A DNA stretch of 38,985 nucleotides from Hypsibius dujardini (lineage: Eukaryota > Tardigrada > Eutardigrada > Parachela > Hypsibiidae), in the NCBI GenBank assembly GCA_001579985.1, contig LRSR01007678.1, positions 1 to 38,985 on the forward strand, in the 5' to 3' direction. A model generated the notes under the pieces. That model had not been told where the DNA came from and ran no database searches. It saw nothing but the letters and a program-made list of their open reading frames with translations. A program made the position numbers and the translations under genes. Of the stretch, positions 19,917-32,084 are shown one piece after another. Position 1 is the first letter of the stretch, and each line of letters opens with the position of its first letter.

Positions 19917-22537
19917 ATGCCCCCGGTCACGCGAAGTCGTGATCGGGCTGCCGTGACGACTACCCCCTCGTCGCCATCGCCATCATCATCTTCATCTCAG
20001 TCGCAAGCCTCCCTGGAACATCTTGCCAGTTTGCATTCCCTCCCGCCTGCCCTGGATATTCCTCCCTTACTGCGAGCTCCGCGACGCCAGCAGCAGCAGC
20101 AGCAACAACCGTTGTACCAATCCGCCGATTCGGACGTCAACTTCTGCGACCAGATCATCAACAATCCCCACCATCCTTCTGTGCTGCAACAGCAAAATGC
20201 GCGACCCAGCAGCAATCAGATCTTCCACTTGACAACCGCAGCGGGCTTGCAAGCCGTCCCGTTGACTTTCTCCGCGATGCACCACTACTCCGGCAACGTG
20301 ATGCCGGTGACCTACACCACGGCGCCGGGATTCGGTCCGATGATCGGGCAACGGGAGGTGGTGACGTTGCGTCCGGCTGGGATGGCGGGGCAGGGGATTA
20401 TTTTGTACGCGGAGCCGCCGATGGCAGCGCGGCAGTTTCAGGTGGGTGCCCATCGGTTGATTGGTAGATTGGCGAGGTGGTAAGGTCGGTTCCATAGGCG
20501 TTGCTTTGATTGATGGATTAGCGATGGATGCTTCTGCTCGATCGATTGATCAAGTGTTTGATTGATTGATCAAGTGCTTGATCGATTGATCAAGTGTTTG
20601 ATCGATTGATCAATTGATTAAGTAGTGTAAAATGCGGTCCTCTGTTTTTCTATAAATTGCAGGTTTATCTTCCTGTCGTTGATTAGTGTTGATTGCATTG
20701 CTAATTGTGTAGATAAGGTGCACTAGCTATGGCGAAAAATTGCCGCGGCGAAATCGTAAAATTTAACAAAATATTTAGCGCTTGAAGTTCAAGCTGCTAT
20801 AAATCTCATCCAACAAGCCTCGAAAAAAGGTCGAGTGCTAGTTAGAGACGTTCACATCGTTACTGACATGGCTGTCGAGTATTATCTACGTTATTTTCTA
20901 AATTGAGTTGGCCAGTTAATGAGTTGTGAAGTTATCGATTTTATTGTTTCTTTAGCGTCGTGCTTCTCTTATGGTAGAACGTTACAGGGTTACAGCATGA
21001 GTGTCGTTTTGATGACTTTGCTAACGCGATCCTTTGTCTTGCAGGGAGTTTCGCAAGATTCGCCTAATGGTGCAGCTCCGAAAACTGGCATGAAGCATTC
21101 GCTGCGTTTGGTCAGGGGAGCGACTTCAGCGGGGTGGTCGGTGGTGCCGCCACCGTTAGGCACCGTTAAATCTGAGGTGCTGCCGGACAATCGCGTCGCC
21201 GGCAGACAGCAGCCTCCAACACCTGTAAGAGCACGAGCCAAACGGCCACTGCCTGCCGCAGCTGCTGCCCCGAAGGCAACAGGGAAGAAGCAAAAAAAGA
21301 AATCGAGAGCGTTGGATTCATCGTTGACGAGATCTTCCACTTCGTCAGAGTCTTTCAGGTAAGTCTTTTGGCCAGGACTAGGACATGCAACTTGGAGGAT
21401 AGAAGACTGAGTTTGTGTGTGAAGGAAAACAGACAGGTAACGGAAGATCTACAGATAGACAGACAGTCAGACAGACAGACAGACAGACAGACAGACAGTC
21501 AGACAGACAGACAGTCAGACAGACAGACAGTCAGACAGACAGTCTCTCTCTCTAACTGTGTGCTTGTTGGTTTGTTTGCCTGACTGTGTGCTTGTTGGTT
21601 TGTTTGCCTGTTTCTGTATCCGCATGTCTGTCTGTCTCCTTCCTTAACTGCCTACCTGTCTATCTGTTTGCCTGTTTGTTTGTCTGTCTGTTTGCGTATC
21701 TGCCTGCCTGTGTCCCCCTGTTTGAGTTTTTGCGTATCTGCCTGGGTATCCGTCAGTTTGTCTATTTGTTGGTCTGTCTGCCGTTTTCCCTCCATCCTCC
21801 TTTCTACAACTTCATCATCCAATTATCGTCCTCAACGCCTCCGTCTCATCCAAGTTTGTTTGGTGTTTCAGTGCTTTTGAAATTGTCCTTAGCTGTTTTT
21901 TATTTGTTTTCAGGTCCGATTGCCTTGCGGCGGATGTGTCTTCCCACTCGGGCGGCAGCTCCAACGACGACTCCAAGCTGACCGGCGCCGACGCGTCCCT
22001 GTCCAGTCGACAGAGCTCCCTCAGTTTGGACGAGCCATTTGGCATCCTTCCCACCTACACCCAGCGACAGCGCGACGCCATGTCGGCCTACTTCAAGGGC
22101 GACATGGCCACGGCCAACCGCTACACCCTCCTCAAAGAGTGGGCCTTCGCCAAGGGCACGAAATTCTTCCAGAGCGGCAATATCCGCCTGGCGATGAAGT
22201 CAAAAGTGACCGCACTGCTGTATGGCGCTCCGCAGTCCGACTCGGTGGCGCTGAGTACGGTGGATGAACTGCGGGACGCCGTGCAGATGGCCATGTGTGA
22301 TCCGCGAGTGGACGGCTTCAAACGGCGCCTCTGCATGGAGATCATCCGCACGCGGGATCCGGAGTATAATATTTACGCGAAAAAAGCCGCTGCGGAAGCG
22401 GATCGCTCGGCCGTTCCAGCGGAAGTATCCTTGGCGGTGTGTATTAGCCATATCCCATGCAGATGTCGATCGCAATGGAATCCGTTGTGCAGTCGTTTGA
22501 CGTTTTTCAGGAATCTACGGAAGCTTCCGCGTCGTAA
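19917..22537 (+). CDS. Orphan low-complexity nuclear-looking protein, 458 aa
   Basis: Exons: 19917-20441, 21045-21358, 21914-22424 and 22511-22537 (TAA); the joins are in frame. The ATG has the good context AACAAAATG and is followed by a Ser/Pro/Gln-rich N-terminus with seven consecutive glutamines. The middle is basic with a nuclear-localisation-like cluster (KKQKKK after AKRPLP). The C-terminal part from exon 3 is the only ordered-looking region. It is an alpha-helical segment of about 115 aa containing YTQRQRDAMSAYFKGD, ANRYTLLKEWAFAKGTKFF and CDPRVDGFKRRLCMEII. I do not recognise this domain. The last exon adds only ESTEASAS. The composition suggests a transcription- or RNA-related nuclear protein, but that is inference. 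It is convergent with CFAP70. Confidence 0.75.
20539..20620. repeat. 20-bp tandem repeat in orphan-gene intron 1
   Basis: About four copies of CGATTGATCAAGTGTTTGAT; each unit contains the palindrome GATCGATTGATC. Confidence 0.9.
21445..21545. repeat. GACA array, orphan-gene intron 2
   Basis: GACA units with GTCA interruptions, about 100 bp. It is followed in the same intron by CTGT sequence, so the intron can fold on itself. Confidence 0.95.
21575..21785. repeat. CTGT degenerate array, orphan-gene intron 2
   Basis: Degenerate CTGT/TTTG array facing the GACA array at 21445-21545. Confidence 0.85.
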
Positions 22538-23078
22538 TCGCCTGTGATAACACCGGATTCGTCTAATTTGACGTAATCGGGATGGTCTTTATTTTTACTT
22601 ATTGACTGACTGACCCGTTCCACTTCCACTTCCACTTCCCACGTTCCACTTCCACTTCCCACGTTCCACTTCCACTTCCACCTCACAACCACCCATCGTA
22701 CTTCGTAAATGACTCACGTTTCACACACACACGCATACACCTAACTGAATTTATGCTTTTAGAGTTACTGCAAAATGCTCATGTGCTGGTGATACAGCGC
22801 AGTTTTCTATTTTATTATTGTTTCACTTTTCTCTCCTGACAAAGTGAGACTTCGCACGGGGCATTAAAGTAGAGTCAGCGGAGTCAAAAGACGTTTTCGT
22901 TGGCGTCCCACGATCTCGTCCAGCAATCTGTCCTCATACCAAGCGGCCGGTCTTTCGTTAGCCCCTCCCCTTCTCCCCACCTTCAGGCGAGTTTCATTTC
23001 TGCCGGTGTACCTCGGATGTGTTCTGGCGGAAGTACATTCACTCCCTCATCTAGGATGCAATGCGATCAAGCAACAGA
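22538..23078. other. Convergent 3' intergenic region
   Basis: It lies between the orphan gene (plus) and CFAP70 (minus). It has a CCACTT hexamer array (22618-22682). An AATAAA is present on the minus strand at about 22808-22814 and could serve CFAP70. A plus-strand ATTAAA at about 22863 could serve the orphan gene. The two transcripts would then overlap at their 3' ends. Confidence 0.5.
22618..22682. repeat. CCACTT hexamer array
   Basis: Short array of TTCCACTTCCAC words interrupted by CCACG. Confidence 0.9.
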
Positions 23079-24272
23079 TCATCCCTCCTTCATCGACGCT
23101 CTGGCTCGGTCCACTCCCTTCATCGACGCTCTGGCTCGGTCCACTTCCTTCATCGACGCTCTGGCTCGGTCCACTTCCTTCATCGACGCTCTGGCTCGGT
23201 CCACTTGCTTTGCCAAATCAGGGTAGGACGCCAGACTGAAAACTTTTGCTGCCTGGTAACATCGCTCAGCCACTTCCGCCTCACCCCGGCGCACATTCAA
23301 CAGCGTCAAGCATCCCCACACCTGAGCGTCCCGATTGTCCAAGTAATTGGCTTCTTGTAGGGCGGCTTCGGCCAGTTCATCCTCCCCTAAATTGTAGCAG
23401 GCCCTGCCGCAACCCAACCAGGTGCGACACGAAGGGAACAGCTTCGCCGCCCGGTAGAACATCTCCTTGGCCTTCTTCCAGTGACCGTGCATCTCCGAGA
23501 GTCGGCCGTACCTACAATATTTCGTTGTTGAAACAACCTTAAATAACAACCCATATTTTGAAAAATACGTCTATTAAAAATATTTTTAAGTAATATGATT
23601 TATACCTAAGATACAAGGCGAATGGGTCGGACACCTCGGTGGTGAGGAAGAGTGCTCGCCGGTAGTGCTCCGCGGCTTTCTGGTAGTGACCACACAGAAA
23701 CTCCACGTGCCCGGCAATAGCGAAGATGTCAGCGGTCTCGACGTCCACCACGAGCAACTTCTGTAGAAACGCATCGGCGTCTCGGTAGCGACCCTGTTCG
23801 ATGTAGGACAGGACGGTGGCGCGCCAAAAAACCGGGTCTAGCAGGTCACAACGACCAGCGATGAGGTGTTCCGCACAGGCATTAGTCATCTTATGCATAC
23901 CAAGGTTGGCGAAGCTGCTAATGGCGCACCAGAAAATGTTCTCCGCGGGGATGTCGTGTTTCGGCTTGGCCGGAAAGACGGCGTTCAGGTTGTGGAAGAT
24001 GGTCTCGAGGCGAGGCTGCTCACCGACACGCTGTTTCTCCGTGTCAGCTTGCGCTTGGTTGATAATCTTAACGTCTTTTCTGGGGGCGGCTTTGGAGCCG
24101 GTTTTCGGGCGCGAGGGCACGGTGCTGTTGATTGGAGTATGTTGCTGGTTTTTGGTGGTCAGCTCAGGTGGTGGCGCGGCAGCGGCAGCGGCGGCCTCTG
24201 CAATTCCTGTGGGCGTTTAATGGGTGATCAAGGGCTGACAAACAGACAGGCAGACAGGCAGGCAGAGGGACC

Positions 24273-24308
<36 letters not shown>

Positions 24309-26010
24309 GGCAAACAGACAGACAGACAGTCAGACAAATAAGCCGACAGACAAACAGACAGGCAGACAGACTGACAGATAGACAGACAGACTGACAGACA
24401 GACAAACATAAAGACAAACAGGTAGGCAGGCAGACAGACAAATAGACAGACGACAGATAGATAGATAGATAGATAGACAGACAGATAGTCATACATACAG
24501 AAAGACATTTGCCACAGACGTGACTGGGCCCACCTTGCTGCACTACGGCCGCTAAAAACAGTTCATATTTCTTGGCGCGGTTCTCTTCCATCACGGACGC
24601 TCGTTTGGCTTCCGCAAATGCGCGTTCAGTTAGGACAGCGGCTGAGCCACCATCTTCAACTGGTCGAATTTCATTGAACAATCCAAGAGCACACCAGGCT
24701 AATGCAGAATCGGGATATATCAATACAGCGGCCTCAAAGTATGTTGCCGCCTTTTCCCAGTCTTCGCGTTCCATTTGAACGTATCCGTTCAAAAGAAGGC
24801 CGTTGAAATTGGTGAAGTTATCTAAGAGCATTTGTCGGAGGGCATCCTCAGCTTCAAGAATACGCCCACGACGAATGTGGAACAACCCGAGATCTTGCCA
24901 GCAAGAGGGATTATTGGGTGCGATGTCAGTCCGTTCGGAGAGGAAGAATAAAGCTTTTGAAAAATCCTCGTCTGTCTCGGCTTCCATAGCAAGAATTCGC
25001 AAATGTTGAGGGTTGTCTTTTGGCTTCGCCTCGCCACGAGGAGGGACTTGGCAGTGTCGCTTGGTTGTGTTGAAAGTAAACTGAAATATAAACATCTGTC
25101 TGTCAGTCTGTCTGTCTGTCTGTCTACCTGTCTGTCTGTCTGTCTGCCTGTCCGTTTGTCTGTCTGCCTGTTTGTCTGCCTGTCTGCCTACCTGTCTGTC
25201 TGTTTTTCTGTCCATCTTTCTGTCTTTTTGTTTGTCTGACTGTCTGGCCACCGCTTTATCCGTTTACACAGTGTCGAAACACAGTATCGAAGTATATATA
25301 TATATCTGTATGCAGTGTCTGTATCGGAATATCTGACTGGGTGGGATATAACTCTGCCTGCCTGTCTGTTGTTAAATAATTTTATCTCGTAAAAAACGAT
25401 TCATGTGACACAACACCTGTGCATGCTGTGCTAATTCGTCGTACAAGTCTGCCAGGAACCGATCGTACTCCAGCGGATTTTGAAATGGCTGCTTCAAGAG
25501 ATGTTTCTCTCTCACTAACCGAGCCGTATTTAACTTCAACTGTTCTTTCAGTGCGTGAAAATCCCCGGAATCAGTCAAACGCTGTTCCATTTGCTGCCGG
25601 ATGCGGTCAGCGTCGCCTCGTGACTCGATAAAACCATCTTCACGATCAGTTTGGTTGCGTTTTTTGCTTAATCGGTTCTTCTCGTCCAGGAATAAATGTG
25701 CAAAGTGTTGATACATTGCGTCCATTTGTTCATCTAACACTGTTTCTGCTGCCTCACCGGGATGTGCTTCAACCGGTCCCGTCCTTCCGGTTGGAGCTAT
25801 GAGTCCTTTCAAACGATCAATGACTTCCACGTGAATGGTCTTTTCAATTAGTGGTTTATCCAGTGTAATTTCCAGGTACAAATAAGTCTTACAAGTGTTG
25901 TATAACTGCGAATCCGGTTCTACATGCAGACCAGCTGAAAATAGGAATGTCTACATGTAGGTTCAGTCATGTTCAGTCACGGATTATCAGTCTGTTTGTC
26001 TCTTGTCAGC

Positions 26011-26067
<57 letters not shown>

Positions 26068-27086
26068 ATCTGGATGTCTGTTTGATTATCTGGCCGCCTG
26101 CCTGTCGCTTTCCTGTCGATCTGTCTGGGTAGTCCTTGTCTTTCTGTCTGTTTCAGGCTAACAGATTCGTCTTGAATACCCGTGGGATCGAGAACGGTTT
26201 TTGCGCCATGATGATCCGAATGAGATGGGCCATGGTCTAGGACTTTCTTGGAAGCGACGCTCAATCGAGGCGGTTCTATCTTTTCAGGACCTTTTTGCAC
26301 ACAAGACGCTGACGTTTTGACAATCTCCGTTCCCAAACTGGCGTGTTTTGTTCTCTCGATAAATTGACTGCTTTCAAAGGATTTGATAAAGTAGGCACCA
26401 CTAATCCTTGTTGCACCCGGGTAGAGCAGCGGCTTGAGATTCACGAACGCCGCACCATGCCGCGTCATGATCGGTTCGTCAGGTGCCGCCGAAGCGACGT
26501 CTAAAGTAAAGGCATGACACAAGCTGAGTGAGTTTTCGAGCTTCAAACATGGACGGCATCGTCTTTCTGAAGGTACAAACTAACCGGTGTTGCCCTTTTT
26601 CTTGATCCCAGCGTGTTTCGCTTCCAGATGGGTCACCTCAAATATTTCAAAAGGCAAAATACGGGTAGCGATCGCGTTCGACCGGAACAACTTCTCGGCG
26701 TCTTCGGAGAGGACACAGCGAAACTCAGTGTTGACAGCTACACAAGGTTGATTCCGCTCCACCTCGTGGCGGTCAATCCAGTTGTTCGGATCACAGAAGT
26801 CACCCAACTCCTATAAAACATTAAATCAAATGTAAGCCTTCCGAACAATTTTTAGAGGAACAGCTAGGCATAGACATGTTAACACAGGGTACAGATAATC
26901 TTCTACAAACCAGCGGACAGACAACACGGAAGAATAAATCAAGCAGGAAGTCGTACATTGTGGTGGTCACGAAGTTGGATGATCGACGAACAATTGAAAT
27001 AGGTATGACACACACACAGACACACACACAGACAATCAAACAGACAGACAGACAGACAGACGAACAGGCAGACAGGCAGACAGGCA

Positions 27087-27159
<73 letters not shown>

Positions 27160-28641
27160 ACAAGCAGGCAGAGAGACAACAGACAGACAGACCGACAGAC
27201 AGACGGGTATACAGACAAAGACATATATACAAACAGGCAGACATACAGACAGACCAATAGGCAGACAGACAGACAAACTATCCGACCGATTGACAGACAC
27301 GCAAGAGGCAGTTAATCCGGAAGACAAACAGAGAAGCAAGCAGACTGACTGAGAGAAAAGCAGACAGTCAGGCAGAAAACGGACATGCAGACAAGCAGTT
27401 TATCGTGCAGTCATCTAGACAGACAGACAAATCTACAGCTGCACCAATAAAGAAATGCCGCATGTGAATGAAACAATCACGATTTTGAATGTGAACAGTA
27501 AAATTGTACGCTAATTCGAGTCGTACCGTTAAATAACTCTTTGGCTGCATCTTTTCTTGCCGGTAAATCGCTTCGCTAATAATTGCCGGATGCACCGGCC
27601 ATCGCTTCCACGCCAACACCAAAGGACTGCACTTTGCCACGACTTGCTTATTCGATGCAACCAAGAGCCGCTTCTGGTACGCGGTCCGCGGTAAAGCCGT
27701 CGCAATGGTGAACCCGATGCTCGGAGCCTTCCCTCCCGGATTCGGCATCCACGCCTCCGGAAACGAATGACACGAGTGGACATTAACCGTCATCACATTG
27801 AACTTACCCCGCAACTCCGCCGGTACAATCGGACTATTCGGACGGAATAACAGCTCGCACTGGGACGGTTCAGCGGCTGCATCAGCTGCGGTCTGCGGAA
27901 CCGTCGGGAAGATGGTCCATCGTCCTTGCAAGGCATCTTCAGTGTTCACGCTCCCGTGGACCAACGGAAGCGCGTCTACAGTCACTTGACCCAACAATTC
28001 CAGCTTCTCTTCCGGTTGCTTTTTCTTATCTTTCGCCAGCACAGTTATGCTCTCGTAGAAGTTGATCAGCAGCGGGTAGTAGACCAGACTGTCAATGTCC
28101 TGGCAGGAGGCGATGGTGATGGGAAGGGTGAGCTTTTGCTCCAACGCCTGGCTCAATGAAGTAATCTGCACTTTGCTGTAAAGTGAAGAGGCTGGGTTAT
28201 GGTGGCGACGGTAGACGTGGTCGCGATGGTGCTCTCAAACGTTTGTGTACCTACCTAGTTGTCGACCTGTCTGTCTGTCTGTCTGTCTGCCTAATTGCCT
28301 AATTGTATGGTTGTCTATCTGTCTGTCTGACTATACCTAGATGTCTGTCTGCCTGTTTGTCTTTCTGTTAGTTTGTCTGCCTGCATGTCTATCAGCATGG
28401 CTGTCTGACTGCCTGATTACCTGGTTTCCGCCCAACGATCCGTCCCGAGTACAAACATCTTGCAGACCAATGCCCAACCTGACTCCTTGCATTTTGCACG
28501 GTTCAGGTTGGACAGCTGAGTGAGGGTAACTTCGAGGCTGCAGTGGTACGGCTCGATGGCGTCTGAGGCTAGTGTAGGCGGTGATTCGGGGTCCGAGACG
28601 ACGGGAGCTGTGGCAGTGAGCAGTGCACCTGCAGGTGCCAT
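23079..28641 (-). CDS. CFAP70 (TTC18), axonemal TPR protein, about 1,171 aa
   Basis: Cilia- and flagella-associated protein 70 is a component of axonemal dynein-associated structures in motile cilia and sperm flagella. Exons (minus order): 28641-28421, 28175-27527, 26810-26585, 26500-26180, 25934-25417, 25080-24534, 24206-23606 and 23511-23079 (TGA). All phases fit; the total is 3,516 nt, close to the human length of about 1,120 aa. Diagnostic stretches include FVNLKPLLYPGATRISGAYF (exon 4), YLEITLDKPL (exon 5) and FKEQLK-like HALKEQLKLNTARLVREK (exon 5). The TPR series follows in exons 6-8, including ALAWCALGLFNEI, PVFWRATVLSYIEQGRY and CRTWLGCGRACYNLGEDELA. The C-terminus carries four decapeptide repeats not known from other CFAP70 proteins. 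Most introns hold GACA or CTGT arrays. Presence of this gene implies motile axonemes, probably at least in sperm. Confidence 0.96.
23082..23209 (-). repeat. 30-bp in-frame tandem repeat at the CFAP70 C-terminus
   Basis: Four copies with 30-bp period (CATCGACGCT at 23091, 23121, 23151 and 23181) encode VDRARASMKE repeats ending at the stop codon. Copies are nearly identical. Confidence 0.97.
24235..24503. repeat. GACA array, CFAP70 intron 6
   Basis: GACA/GGCA array with GATA units (24457-24477); in the CFAP70 sense strand it reads TGTC. Confidence 0.95.
25095..25240. repeat. CTGT array, CFAP70 intron 5
   Basis: It reads CAGA in the sense strand, complementary to the array in intron 6 across exon 6. 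Confidence 0.95.
25990..26155. repeat. CTGT array, CFAP70 intron 4
   Basis: It includes about 8 perfect CTGT units at 26008-26045; sense strand CAGA. Confidence 0.93.
26811..27526 (-). other. CFAP70 intron 2 with CAGG/GACA arrays
   Basis: This 716-bp intron contains a CAGA/GGCA array at 27035-27260, with about 18 perfect CAGG units at 27080-27160, then CAGA words to 27430. A plus-strand ORF at 26876-27010 (ATG to a GT-like boundary) lies inside it, but I do not accept it as a gene. Confidence 0.75.
28262..28415. repeat. CTGT degenerate array, CFAP70 intron 1
   Basis: Degenerate CTGT/CCTG array upstream of the acceptor; sense strand CAGA. Confidence 0.85.
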
Positions 28642-28913
28642 TTTAGAAACGTGAGAACTCAGTGTAATAAACGGATGTGTGTGTGTGTTGTCTAACTGCT
28701 TAGACTGATCTGCCTGAAGTCTTAAGTGTTGCTAAGCCGAGCCGTTCGAAACTGCTGATTTCCATCCATCTAGACCGGTCATCGATGCCCACCTATCACG
28801 CCGTAGAACAGAGAAGATCGAGAGATGTTTCTTTTTACTATTTCAGTTCCGTCTATCCACGCCAGACGACGAAGCGACACAAAATTGTGGATTAAAAAGA
28901 AAGATTTTCTATT

Positions 28914-30141
<1,228 letters not shown>

Positions 30142-31179
30142 TTTGCCCTTGAATCTGCAGAGGAATAAATTTTACATGCGGTCAGGGATGAGAAAGCGAA
30201 GGGATGACGGCCTACCGGTTGGGATCAGATTCAAGAGACGGATTTTTTTCTGGGTTCCTCACAAAATCAGCAGCTCACACAGTGCGAGACAGCCGATTGA
30301 GAGAGGCCACGCATGTGAGCGTCCACCAGGCCATGCTTTCCGGTGCTGTAGGCCACGAAGGCAGCCCATTTTATGGGCGTACCATGCGAGGGGATTGGCT
30401 AATCGATTTTTACGCCTTCACTTGGCTCTCATTCGCCAGGGGGCCAGGGGGCTAGGGGCCTGTTTTAATGCGATAAAATTGAAAAACAAAACATTCACCC
30501 TTAGCTGAGTTACCATTACCAACAATTAAATTACTTGCAATTGAAATTTTATTTAATTTGGAACAGAGTAGGATTAAACTTAATTCAGTTTTTCACTCAA
30601 CTTTCAGTCACTCTGCTGAGTTGTCAACTACACACAGCGAAGGGGCGACCAGCATTTTAGGGGCGTGATGCCCCCTAACTCACCATAAAATGACACGGTT
30701 CAAATAGAAAGAGATTATTTCTTTTGGCGGGTTGCAATCTTTTTTTAGCTCTGCAAACATCTCGCCCGTTCGATTTCCGTCACATCTTATTGTTGTTCCA
30801 TCCAGATTTTCGTTGCGCTTGATTTTACTTTTTTCAGTGGTTTTTGTCTAGCCGTGTTTGGTGCTATTATTTGAGCTCTCCAGTCTTTCACGATACCAAT
30901 TTCAGCTACAGAACAGATCATCAGGTACAGTAATTAATTAATTGTTCACAAACTGCACATCCCGTTTAGAACTTTAGAGAAACAACAAATTATCCTTCTC
31001 TCCGCGAATTAAAGTCTAATTTTTTCCCTATTTTAAACGCATCTAATCGCCCTGCATTTACCTGATTGCTGGGCTGTGAGGCTACCGTTTAGTACCTTTG
31101 GAAGTTGGGTTTGTAATCTGCAGCAGAAATAACCATTACACGGTGACCGCAAGCACTTTTGCAAGAATCTTGGCTCCGG

Positions 31180-31605
31180 TTAAAATTTCTGGCCATTAGA
31201 GGCGAATGAGAAATGAGCACCATGGGTGTATGTTCGTTGATTGGTCTTCGTTATTATGCGTTATTCGGATATATGAGGCTGTGGTTGATTGGTTGATTGA
31301 CTGGCGAATTAGTCACTTTTTTACGATTTCTGTTGTCTAACCTGATCGGCTTATGAAGAGTAGAATAGATAGATGTGTGTAGCAGTGGCAGAGTGTTAAA
31401 ATTTCTGGCCATTAGAGGCGAATGAGAAATGAGCACCATGGGTGTTTGTTAGTTGATTGGTCTTCGTTATTATGCGTTATTCGGATATATGAGGCTGTGG
31501 TTGATTGGTTGATTGGCTGGCAACTTAGTCACTTTTACGATTCCTGTTGTGTAATCTAATCGACTTATGAAGAGTAGAATAAAACGAAGTGTGTAGCAGT
31601 GGCAG
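31180..31605. repeat. 216-bp tandem duplication
   Basis: Unit 1 starts at 31180 and unit 2 at 31396, both with TTAAAATTTCTGGCCATTAG and ending near TGTGTAGCAGTGGCAGA. They are over 90% alike by eye. Each unit contains GATTGGTTGATTG words. Confidence 0.95.
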
Positions 31606-31961
31606 AATCAGAGTTTGCCGAAAACCAGTCTTCAAATTAGTTTATCGTGGAGTTTTATGGAAGTTACGCAGGGTTTCGTTCGGTGAAGAATGGGCAACGG
31701 CGCTTGCCTTACTCATGCAAATCGAAATGAAATTAATCAAGCAATCCTCAACAGGCCTTGCTCGCCTTTTGTTCGATCGAGAGAGATTGACTAATGGCTT
31801 GCGCCTCAACGTCTGGTCGGATCGAACAGGGCGCGCATTCGCTGGTTGGTTGATTGACCGATTTTGGGTGGAAATTTCAGTTACATTTGTATCGGTTAAA
31901 ACGCAAGTCAGAATCGCACTCGATTGACCGATCACCGAAAGATTTTAGCTTTTTGCTGCTA

Positions 31962-32084
31962 ACACACGTGGCAAAAACCTTGCGCTGACCGAGTCAAGCA
32001 CTTTAACTCGACAGTTGTGTACAACAGCCGTGCGACGAGTGTAATGGCTTGACTCGGTCAGCGCAGGGTTTTTGCCACGTGTGT
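31962..32084. mobile_element. Intact CACACGTGG MITE (family D)
   Basis: A 123-bp near-perfect foldback. The termini CACACGTGGCAAAAACC are inverted and the inner arms hold GCGCTGACCGAGTCAAGC and its complement. TA flanks are present (31960-31961 and 32084-32085). No coding capacity. Related copies lie at 2668 and 19365. Confidence 0.9.

Noticed and set aside
24164-25251. Long cysteine/leucine/serine/valine-rich or DRQT-rich ORFs here and in other introns
   Set aside because: They are translations of CTGT or GACA arrays, which contain no stops in any frame, not genes.
26876-27010. Plus-strand ORF inside CFAP70 intron 2, starting MLTQGTDNLL
   Set aside because: It quickly runs into the GACA repeat, which is open in every frame; there is no homology and no promoter signal.
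31589-31927. 112-codon plus-strand ORF upstream of the NSD gene
   Set aside because: No recognisable domain, no ATG in good context and no splice support; it overlaps the end of the tandem duplication.
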